DNA of 8,002 nt, taken from Nitrospirota bacterium (GTDB taxonomy: Bacteria > Nitrospirota > CAKKRA01 > 9FT-COMBO-42-15). The stretch spans positions 1 through 8,002 of the forward strand of contig JACRON010000013.1 in NCBI GenBank assembly GCA_016214425.1, written 5' to 3'. The stretch's first letter is position 1, and every line of letters begins with the position of its first letter. The notes under the pieces were generated by a model. That model did not search any database and was not told the origin of the DNA. It saw only the letters and a list, made by a program, of their open reading frames with translations. This document shows positions 1-5,409 of this stretch, in pieces. The translations under genes were made by a program, and so were the position numbers.

Positions 1-1165
1 CTGTATATTCATTGTATGCCTCTGTTATTGAAATAATAATTAATTGTATCCCTAAGTTCTTTGAGAGTATCTCTACATCCTTATAACTCTCGTTTGATGT
101 ATACATTGACGGCATAAATACGCCAACCACATTCTCTTTTCCAAGGGCGTCTACAGCAATTGTAACTGTCAATGCAGAGTCAATGCCGCCGCTCAAACCA
201 ATCAATACCTTTTTAAAGCCGTTTTTTCTTGTATAGTCCTTTGTGCCAAGCAGGAGTGCGTTATAAACTTCTGCCTCTTGAGAAAGCAGCTCTATCTTTT
301 CTCTTTTCATAAGAGGTTTTTTTATACCTTTTTGTTCTTGAAGCTGGATTATTTTAACTGCCTTTTTATATGCCTTAAACACCCTCTTTTTCTTCTGCCA
401 ATTTTCCCCTTTTCTCTGGCTTCTAATCTTATCTATATCAATGTCAGCGACTATGAGGTCTTCTTCAAATTGCCTGCCCCTTTCTATTACATTACCATTC
501 ACCTCCAGAATCATCCCATTGCCGTCAAAGACAAGCTCGTCCTGGCCGCCGACCATATTATTGTAGGCAATGGCAACCTTATTATTCCTTGCCCTCTCCC
601 TCAGCATGGTCTCTCTAAGACGCCATTTGCCGAGATGATATGGAGAAGAGTTTATGTTTATTATGAGCTCTGCATTCCCTGCAGAGGACAGAACCCTTAC
701 AGGTCCCTCTTCAAACCAGATATCCTCGCAGATTGTAACACCAAAATTAATGCCCTCTAAAGAAAAGACCTTAAATTCATCTCCTTCTTTAAAATATCTC
801 TTTTCATCAAAGACACCATAATTGGGAAGGAGCATTTTGTGGTAAATGCCTGCGATCCTTTTCTTTTGTATAACTGCTGCAGCATTATAAATCCCTTTCT
901 TGCGATTTACAAAACCAACAACAACACAAATATCTTCTACCTTGCTTTTTATAATATCAAGATACCTGAGATTCTCATCTATAAAATTCCTTTTAAGCAA
1001 GAGGTCCTCAGGCGGATAACCAGTAATTGCCATCTCAGGAAAGGAGAGAATATCCACTGCCATCTCTTTTGCCTTTGCTGTATATTCAAGTATCTTCTCT
1101 GTATTACCAGCAAGGTCGCCTACTGTGCAATTTATCTGGGCCATCCCAATCCTGAGTATATTCAT
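1..1165 (-). CDS. nadE: Glutamine-dependent NAD+ synthetase, 3' end cut by window edge
   Basis: Makes NAD+ from deamido-NAD+ (nicotinate adenine dinucleotide) and ATP in the cytoplasm, taking ammonia from glutamine. I translated 388 uninterrupted codons from the ATG at 1165. Residues 1 to about 270 are a nitrilase-type glutaminase domain with the expected catalytic triad: Glu44 (in FPEMAITGYPPEDLL), Lys110 (in YHKMLLPNYGVFDE) and Cys146 (in GVTICEDIW). The synthetase domain follows, with the ATP P-loop SGGIDS at 325-330 and the MPSMYTS segment near 350. Family members are usually 540-580 residues, so roughly 150-190 residues lie beyond the left edge. The start lies 4 bp after the glnB stop, and an AAAAGAGG ribosome binding site sits within the last glnB codons, so the two are co-transcribed and possibly translationally coupled. 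No frameshift or missing motif is seen. Confidence 0.96.
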   Translation of the reverse strand, partial: MNILRIGMAQINCTVGDLAGNTEKILEYTAKAKEMAVDILSFPEMAITGYPPEDLLLKRNFIDENLRYLDIIKSKVEDICVVVGFVNRKKGIYNAAAVIQKKRIAGIYHKMLLPNYGVFDEKRYFKEGDEFKVFSLEGINFGVTICEDIWFEEGPVRVLSSAGNAELIININSSPYHLGKWRLRETMLRERARNNKVAIAYNNMVGGQDELVFDGNGMILEVNGNVIERGRQFEEDLIVADIDIDKIRSQRKGENWQKKKRVFKAYKKAVKIIQLQEQKGIKKPLMKREKIELLSQEAEVYNALLLGTKDYTRKNGFKKVLIGLSGGIDSALTVTIAVDALGKENVVGVFMPSMYTSNESYKDVEILSKNLGIQLIIISITEAYNEYT

Positions 1166-1169
1166 GGAA

Positions 1170-1508
1170 TTATATGGCCTCTTTTCCCCTTTCGCCTGTT
1201 CTTATTCTTACAGTCTCTTTTATGTCATACACAAATATCTTTCCGTCGCCAATATTTCCAGTCCGTGCTGTTTTTAGGATAGTATCAACAACCTTGTCAA
1301 CATCCTCATCAGGGATTATAATCTCTATCTTGACCTTTGGAAGGAATTCTACAACATATTCAGCGCCGCGATAGAGTTCAGTATGCCCCTTCTGCCTCCC
1401 AAAACCTTTGACCTCTGTTACTGTCATACCCTGTATGCCTACTTCATTAAGGGCATCCTTGACATCATCAAGTTTAAAGGGTTTGATAATTGCCTCAACC
1501 TTTTTCAT
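1170..1508 (-). CDS. glnB: Nitrogen regulatory protein PII with canonical Tyr51
   Basis: A 112-residue trimeric PII signal protein that senses 2-oxoglutarate and ATP/ADP and controls targets by binding them. The sequence shows the full family pattern: MKKVEAIIKPFKLDDVK at the N terminus; the T-loop GFGRQKGHTELYRGAEYVVEF, with Tyr46 and the uridylylation residue Tyr51 in YRGAEY; the nucleotide-binding segment TARTGNIGDGKIFV (80-93); and RIRTGERG (101-108). An in-frame ATG exists at 1550, but the ATG at 1508 is chosen because it gives the conserved MKKVEAI start and has an AGGAGG about 7 bases upstream. It is 76% identical by my count (85/112) to the PII encoded at 1764-2102, so the two are recent paralogues. 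It leads into nadE. A possible sigma-70-type promoter lies just upstream, so it may not share the sigma-54 control of the other copy. Confidence 0.96.
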   Translation of the reverse strand: MKKVEAIIKPFKLDDVKDALNEVGIQGMTVTEVKGFGRQKGHTELYRGAEYVVEFLPKVKIEIIIPDEDVDKVVDTILKTARTGNIGDGKIFVYDIKETVRIRTGERGKEAI

Positions 1509-1538
1509 CGCCTGCCTCCTGATTTCAAAATTATCTGT

Positions 1539-1566
1539 ATCGTAGCACATTTTTTTTAAAAATCAA
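1539..1566 (-). promoter_or_regulatory. Candidate sigma-70-type promoter of glnB-nadE
   Basis: On the minus strand TTGATT (1566-1561) is followed after 16 bp by TACGAT (1544-1539), with an A/T-rich spacer. Initiation near 1532 would give a leader of about 24 bases containing the AGGAGG of glnB. The match is only moderate. No sigma-54 core with the right spacing was found in this gap, which contrasts with the other two operons. Confidence 0.4.
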
Positions 1567-1624
1567 GTGAAAATGCACAGCAAGTAAGCTGAAAAAGGGG
1601 AACAAGTATTCGGTTTTCAAAGAA

Positions 1625-1659
1625 CAAGGGGGCAGATTGGCAATGCAACCTGCCCCTTG
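1625..1659 (-). terminator. GC-rich hairpin, possible terminator after the glnK operon
   Basis: Read on the minus strand, CAAGGGGCAG (1659-1650) pairs with CTGCCCCCTTG (1635-1625), with one bulged base and a 14-nt loop. TTCTTT follows. Position and stem strength suit a factor-independent terminator between glnK and glnB, although the T-run is interrupted and the loop is large. It could instead be part of a dispersed repeat. Confidence 0.45.
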
Positions 1660-1682
1660 TGTTTTACAGCCATTTAGCCCTT

Positions 1683-1708
1683 GTCATTCCTGCGAAAGCG
1701 GGAATGAC
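1683..1708. repeat. Palindromic dispersed-repeat unit with GAAA loop
   Basis: Two 11-bp arms (GTCATTCCTGC and GCGGGAATGAC, one mismatch) enclose the tetraloop GAAA. I know this GTCATTCC...GGAATGAC hairpin as a very common intergenic repeat in many bacterial genomes, and it marks non-coding DNA. A smaller hairpin, AGGGT-TTG-ACCCT (1742-1754), lies between it and glnK, so the gap between the two PII genes looks like a patchwork of such elements. Only one copy is present in this window. Confidence 0.7.
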
Positions 1709-1763
1709 ATTTTATGTTGCGAGTTTGTCAACAGGCTCATAAGGGTTTGACCCTACAAAATTG

Positions 1764-2102
1764 TCAGATTGCCTTCTGGCCTTTCTCGCCTGTTCTAATG
1801 CGGATTACATCCTTAATCGGATACACAAATATCTTTCCGTCTCCAATCTTGCCTGTCCTTGCGCTGCCTATAATGGTATCAATAACCTTTTTTGCCATCT
1901 TATCAGAGACAATGAGCTCTATCTTTGTCTTTGGAAGGAATTCAACAACAAATTCAGAACCCCTGTAAACCTCTGTATGGCCCTTCTGCCTTCCAAATCC
2001 CTTTACCTCTGTTACTGTCATGCCCTGAATGCCTATTTTATTCAAGGCATCCTTTACATAGTCTAATTTAAAAGGCTTTATTATTGCCTCTATCTTCTTC
2101 AT
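1764..2102 (-). CDS. glnK: PII protein (GlnK-like) with Phe at the uridylylation position
   Basis: A 112-residue PII protein encoded downstream of an ammonium transporter gene, the usual setting for GlnK, which blocks Amt channels when nitrogen is plentiful. The fold-defining segments are intact: MKKIEAIIKPFKLDYVK, T-loop GFGRQKGHTEVYRGSEFVVEF, ARTGKIGDGKIFV (81-93) and RIRTGEKG (101-108). Tyr46 is present, but residue 51, uridylylated by GlnD in proteobacterial PII, is Phe (YRGSEF instead of YRGAEY in the neighbouring copy). Position 49 is Ser, the residue phosphorylated in cyanobacterial PII. The canonical modification switch is therefore missing at Y51. The start at 2102 has an excellent AGGAGG 6 bases upstream. 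It is the last gene of the HTH-amt1-glnK unit, which starts from a sigma-54 promoter. Its usual membrane partner is broken here, so it may act on the intact Amt at 4186-5409. Confidence 0.95.
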   Translation of the reverse strand: MKKIEAIIKPFKLDYVKDALNKIGIQGMTVTEVKGFGRQKGHTEVYRGSEFVVEFLPKTKIELIVSDKMAKKVIDTIIGSARTGKIGDGKIFVYPIKDVIRIRTGEKGQKAI

Positions 2103-2127
2103 ATTGCCTCCTTTGTCATAAATTTAG

Positions 2128-2155
2128 GTAGGGCGAGTCATCGCCTCGCCCCTAC
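2128..2155. repeat. GC-rich hairpin between amt1 and glnK
   Basis: GTAGGGCGAG (2128-2137) and CTCGCCCCTAC (2145-2155) are inverted repeats with one bulged base and a 7-nt loop. The hairpin almost fills the 59-bp space between the amt1 stop and the glnK start and ends about 13 bases short of the glnK ribosome binding site. It has the look of a dispersed GTAGGGGCGA-type repeat. In the mRNA it could protect the upstream message end or set the amt:glnK ratio. No T-run follows, so full termination is unlikely. Confidence 0.65.
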
Positions 2156-2161
2156 ATTATT

Positions 2162-3067
2162 TTATAAGGTATAACCACTTTCTCCGTGCTGGCTTAAATC
2201 AAGACCGGTTACCTCATCCTCTTTTGAAACCCTGAGCCCTATTGTAGCATCAAGTATCTTAAGCAGTATTGCTGTAACCACAAAGGCATAAACTGCTGTA
2301 GCAACAACAGCTATTGCCTGATTTACCAATAGTGATGGATTGCCAAAGAAGAGGCCATCATTGCCAGCAGAATTAACAAGCTTAGAGGCAAACAGACCTG
2401 TTGCAAGGGCGCCGAGTGTTCCGCCTACTCCATGAATCCCGAAGGCATCAAGTGAGTCATCATAGCCGAGCTTGCCCTTTATAACGCTGACTGCAAAGTA
2501 GCATACAACACCAGCCATCAGGCCAATTAAGATAGAAGACATTGGGCCGACAAAGCCAGCAGCAGGTGTAATTGCAACAAGACCAGCTACTGCGCCAGAT
2601 ACAGCGCCAAGAACAGTCGGCTTGCCCCTGTGTGCCCATTCTACGATTGCCCAAGTAAAAGCAGCAGTTGCGCAGGCTGTATTTGTTGCAACAAAGGCGC
2701 TGGTAGCAAGCCCGCCTGATGACAAGGCGCTGCCTGCATTAAATCCAAACCAGCCGAACCAGAGCAAAGCTGCGCCAAGAACAACCATCGGCACATTATG
2801 CGGCGGCATTGATTCTGTGCCGTAACCTTTGCGTTTGCCAATTATAAGGGCTGCTGCTAATGCTGAAACACCCGAGCTTATATGAACAACTGTCCCACCT
2901 GCAAAATCTAAGGCGCCACGCTCGTTTAACCAACCCTTGCCTCCGGAAAGGCCCCATACCCAATGGGCAATCGGGTCATATACAAATGTTGCCCATAGGA
3001 GTGTGAATACTAAAAATGCGCTGAATTTAACTCTCTCTGCAAATGCGCCCCATTCAGGCCAAACCAT
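2162..3067 (-). pseudogene. amtB: Ammonium transporter Amt1, C-terminal part of a frameshifted gene
   Basis: This frame encodes the C-terminal two thirds of an Amt/MEP/Rh ammonium channel: GAFAERVKFSAF, then YDPIAHWVWG, GALDFAGGTVVHISSG (with the conserved Asp and the first pore His of the family), WFGFNAGSALSSGG, GKPTVLGAVSGAVAGLVAITPA, DAFGIHGVGG (second pore His) and the cytoplasmic tail GLDLSQHGESGYTL, a hallmark of GlnK-regulated Amts. Amt homology starts only at about 3047. The apparent ATG at 3067 (MVWPEW) is out-of-frame reading of the upstream coding sequence and has no ribosome binding site. The N-terminal part is in another frame at 3465-3010. About 100 bp is missing between the two compared with amt2 at 4186-5409. 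The break could be natural or an assembly error; natural is favoured because both flanks read cleanly to the junction. Confidence 0.85.
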
Positions 3068-3465
3068 GCAAGGCTGCCGATAATTCCGCCTTTATCAGGT
3101 CCAAATGCAAGCGAGTAACCCCAGAGAATCCATTGAACACTAATAAGCGCTAAAATAATAAAACTCTGCATAATTGTTCCCAACACATTTTTCCTTCTCA
3201 CCATACCAGCATAAAAAAGGGCTAAGCCTGGTGTCATCAGCATAACAAGCGCTGTTGAGATAAGTATCCATGCTGTATCGCCTGTATCATTCTTTGGAGC
3301 TGGCGCAGGTGCAGCAGGTGCAGCCTCAGCTGCAGGCGGTGTTGCTACAGGAACTGCCTGTCCAGCAGGCGCTAATGGTTTAACCTCTTCGGCCAAAAGA
3401 ATATTGGCCGGCAATAACATAAAAACAAGTAATAAAATACTGACAATCCCTCTCACTTTTTCCAT
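3010..3465 (-). pseudogene. amtB: Ammonium transporter Amt1, N-terminal part of a frameshifted gene
   Basis: It starts at a good ATG (3465) with GGAGG about 8 bases upstream. Residues 1-25 are a signal peptide (hydrophobic core ILLLVFMLLPANILL, ending LLA). Residues 26-58 are an Ala/Pro-rich linker, and from 61 on comes the Amt core: TGDTAWILISTALVMLMTPG, LFYAGMVRRKNVLG, WILWGYSLAFGPDKGG and SLAWFGLN (131-138). At residue 139 homology stops: 13 unrelated residues follow, then TAG (3012-3010). The next expected segment, the membrane helix carrying the Phe-gate motif FQxxF, is absent from this copy, and homology resumes at GAFAER in another frame. Because the missing stretch is not a multiple of three, simple ribosomal frameshifting would not restore a normal channel. 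It is the second gene of the sigma-54-driven unit and follows the HTH gene by 53 bp. Confidence 0.85.
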
Positions 3466-3518
3466 ATCATACCTCCATTTAATTGAAAATTAGTATCTAA
3501 ATGCTTCCTCCCCAAAAA

Positions 3519-3797
3519 CTAACCCTGATTAATCTTAATAATTTCCCCTTTCACCCCCTTTTGTGTTTTACCTTTTTGTAATATATTGCTATAACTGTGC
3601 CAGAATATAATTGCTTGATTTTTAAAATTATATTTTTTCATTTTGTAGGCAAGCATCCTCTCAGTAATATCCAGTTTTTTAGATGCCCTTGCAATTATCC
3701 AATTACAGCTATTTAGGGCATCAAATATCAGTCTTTTTTCAAGCCCTTCTACTGTCTTTCTTAAAGATATTACCTGTTCTTCTTTTATTTCCATCAC
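3519..3797 (-). CDS. Orphan Fis-type HTH protein, like the NifA DNA-binding domain
   Basis: A 92-residue basic protein. Residues about 18-58 form a Fis/HTH_8 helix-turn-helix: GLEKRLIFDALNSCNW, then ARASKKLDITERMLAYKMKKY. The pattern W-x2-A-[KR]-A-x3-L-x-[IL]-T-x-R-x2-[AG]-Y-[KR]-[IM]-x-K-Y is that of the C-terminal domain of NifA, the sigma-54 activator of nitrogen fixation. No AAA+ ATPase or GAFTGA loop is present, and an in-frame TAA directly before the start shows that it is not the open tail of a longer gene. It cannot open sigma-54 complexes by itself. It may compete for or bridge activator sites (inference). Residues 59-92 form an extension with no match I recognise. The start is GTG (3797) or the adjacent ATG (3794), behind GAGGTG. 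It is the first gene of its operon, with a TGT-N10-ACA palindrome upstream, so autoregulation is likely. Confidence 0.85.
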   Translation of the reverse strand: MMEIKEEQVISLRKTVEGLEKRLIFDALNSCNWIIARASKKLDITERMLAYKMKKYNFKNQAIIFWHSYSNILQKGKTQKGVKGEIIKINQG

Positions 3798-3880
3798 TTA
3801 TAACACCTCATTTATTGACAACAATCATTATATAAAGCCTTACAAGAAGCCTTTCTCATCCATTTTTATATTGAATTAGA

Positions 3881-3897
3881 GGCAATAATCGTGCCAA
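3881..3897 (-). promoter_or_regulatory. Sigma-54 promoter of the HTH-amt1-glnK operon
   Basis: The minus strand reads TTGGCACGATTATTGCC, an exact match to the RpoN core TGGCACG-N4-TTGC. The invariant GG is at 3895-3894 and GC at 3883-3882, with the strict 10-bp spacing. Transcription should begin near 3870, giving a leader of about 73 bases before the HTH gene. A NifA-type upstream site lies about 154 bp upstream of the GG. Confidence 0.9.
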
Positions 3898-4031
3898 CTA
3901 TAAACTATGTATCTAAAGGCAGTAATCTTTGCCTTGCAAACTGTTTAAATTATTAATTTTTTTAACTGTTTTTTTATTAGGTTGGAAAAGGGAGTTATCT
4001 GGATAAGCTATGTGGGCCTGATTAAAGTATG

Positions 4032-4065
4032 CTACATTTTTGTCGTGGCTTTTACAAAAAGGTAG
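4032..4065. promoter_or_regulatory. NifA-type upstream activator site for the HTH-amt1-glnK promoter
   Basis: CTACATTTTTGT (4032-4043), a 10-bp spacer and ACAAAAAGGTAG (4054-4065) form a 12-bp-arm palindrome with one mismatch. Its core is TGT-N10-ACA, the known NifA binding consensus. The centre is about 178 bp upstream of the predicted transcription start. The arms match those of the site at 7494-7527 at 21 of 24 positions while the spacers are unrelated, the expected pattern for a protein-binding site. Confidence 0.75.
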
Positions 4066-4185
4066 GCTATTAATAGATAACCTCCATGTAAATCACAGGT
4101 TATTACAGGTTAGTTTAAGGCAATCTTGTATTTTTCATATCGCATGCAAGCGCTCTTTGTAATATCAAATCATTTGTATGTCTTA

Positions 4186-5409
4186 CTAAAAATTATACCC
4201 GCTTTCTCTGTGTTGTGTATAGTCAAGACCAATTGCCTCGGATTCTTTATCAACCCTTAATCCAATTATTAAATCAACAATTTTTAGAATAACAAAGGTA
4301 TACACTGAGACATATATATAAGTTGCAACTATTGCAATAGCCTGAATGCCAATTAAGGGCGGATTCCCAAAGAAGAGGCCGTCTAAACCAGAAGGGTTTA
4401 CAGCAGTTGATGCAAAGAGCCCTGTGCCTAAGGCGCCCCATGTGCCTCCAACAGCATGAATTGCAAAAACATCAAAGGAGTCGTCGTATCCGAATCTCGG
4501 CTTTAACATAACTGCTGCATAGCAGAAAGCAGCGGCAGCTGTGCCGATTAGGATTGCTGAAATTGGTCCAACATAACCAGAGGCAGGGGTAATGGCAACA
4601 AGGCCTGCAATGGAGCCGCTGACTGCGCCAATGAGAGTAGGTTTGCCTCTGTGCATCCATTCAATTAATATCCATGATAGTGTTGCAGCAGAAGCAGATG
4701 TGTTTGTATTTACAAGGGCTGAGGTTGCAATTCCGCCTGATGAAAGCGCGCTGCCTGCATTAAATCCAAACCAGCCAAACCATAACAAGGCAGCGCCTGT
4801 AACAGTTAATGTCCTGTTATGCGGAGGCATTGGTTCAATGCCGTGCCCTTTGCGGCTGCCAATAACATAAGCAGAGATTAAACCTGCAATACCTGAGCTT
4901 ATATGAACAACTGTACCGCCTGCAAAGTCAAGCGCGCCAAGCACACTTCCGATCCATCCTCCGCCCCAGACCCAGTGGGCAAGGGGTGAATATACAAAGG
5001 ACACCCAAAGTATTGCAAAGAGCAGAAAGGCAGAAAATTTTATCCTCTCTGCAAAAGCGCCGGCAATAAGCGCAGGTGTGATTACTGCAAACATGCACTG
5101 GAATAACATAAAGCCAAGATGAGGGATTGTTTGTGAATATCGCCCCGGCTCCTGCCCTACCCCCTTAAGTCCAAACCACTCCAAACTGCCGATAATCCCC
5201 CCTTTATCAGGGCCAAAGGCAATTGTATACCCCCATATTATCCAGATTAAACTTACAACACATAAAAGTGTAATGCTGTGCATAATGGTTCCGAGGACAT
5301 TCTTTCTCCTTGCCATACCTGCATAGAAAAGGGCAAGGCCAGGGGTCATTAACATTACAAGGGCAGTGGAAAAGAGCATCCATGCTGTATCACCTGTATC
5401 TATCTTCAT
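4186..5409 (-). CDS. amt: Ammonium transporter Amt2, complete
   Basis: A 407-residue Amt/MEP/Rh channel that moves ammonium/ammonia across the inner membrane, with the eleven-helix-type Amt core intact. Functional residues are visible: the Phe gate in FMLFQCMFAVIT (Phe103, Phe107), Trp148 in HWVW, Asp161 in GALDFAGGTVVHI, and the pore histidines His169 and His318 (VFAIHAVGG). WFGFNAGSALSSGG (213-226) and the C-terminal tail GLDYTQHRESGYNF, the GlnK-responsive region, are present; the tail has HRES where most have HGES. Unlike amt1 it has no signal peptide or Ala/Pro linker and begins almost at the conserved DTGDTAW. The start codon overlaps the nrfA TGA by 4 bases (ATGA), with AGAGG in the end of nrfA, so it is translationally coupled to the ammonia-forming nitrite reductase. 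Uptake of the ammonium released by NrfA in the periplasm is the obvious role. It is the only intact Amt in the window. Confidence 0.96.
   Translation of the reverse strand: MKIDTGDTAWMLFSTALVMLMTPGLALFYAGMARRKNVLGTIMHSITLLCVVSLIWIIWGYTIAFGPDKGGIIGSLEWFGLKGVGQEPGRYSQTIPHLGFMLFQCMFAVITPALIAGAFAERIKFSAFLLFAILWVSFVYSPLAHWVWGGGWIGSVLGALDFAGGTVVHISSGIAGLISAYVIGSRKGHGIEPMPPHNRTLTVTGAALLWFGWFGFNAGSALSSGGIATSALVNTNTSASAATLSWILIEWMHRGKPTLIGAVSGSIAGLVAITPASGYVGPISAILIGTAAAAFCYAAVMLKPRFGYDDSFDVFAIHAVGGTWGALGTGLFASTAVNPSGLDGLFFGNPPLIGIQAIAIVATYIYVSVYTFVILKIVDLIIGLRVDKESEAIGLDYTQHRESGYNF

Larger units (their letters stand above)
3798..4185. other. 388-bp regulatory gap between amt2 and the HTH gene
   Basis: No gene is evident here. 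It holds the sigma-54 promoter (3881-3897) and the upstream activator palindrome (4032-4065). Next to the latter are a perfect 10-bp palindrome, CTATTAATAG (4067-4076), an inverted repeat ATAACCT-N13-AGGTTAT (4077-4103), and a 10-bp tandem repeat, ACAGGTTATT then ACAGGTTAGT (4095-4114). An imperfect second copy of the promoter-like sequence (GGCAGTAATCTTTGCC, 3918-3933) sits 37 bp from the real one but has 11-bp spacing. I see no convincing terminator for amt2; only weak hairpins occur. The A/T-rich stretch 3945-3978 between promoter and palindrome is where DNA bending would be expected. Confidence 0.6.

Noticed and set aside
278..1282. Long plus-strand reading frames opposite nadE (278-760 and 839-1282)
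   Set aside because: They are antisense shadows of nadE, whose minus-strand frame carries all catalytic motifs; the plus-strand proteins show no recognisable domain.
1509..1550. Upstream ATG extending glnB by 14 residues
   Set aside because: The extension contains the AGGAGG of the internal start, and PII proteins begin with the MKKxEAIIKP segment encoded from 1508.
1639..1656. A sigma-54 promoter upstream of glnB (GCAA...ACCTGCC on the plus strand)
   Set aside because: The spacing between the GC and CC elements is one base too long, and the sequence lies within a hairpin arm.
2460..2841. Small frames on both strands inside amt1 (2460-2654, 2622-2825, 2641-2841)
   Set aside because: They overlap conserved Amt coding sequence in other frames, lack ribosome binding sites and resemble no family.
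3010..3067. Programmed ribosomal frameshift joining the two amt1 frames
   Set aside because: A frame change alone would still leave about 34 conserved residues missing, including the Phe gate, so a deletion explains the data better.
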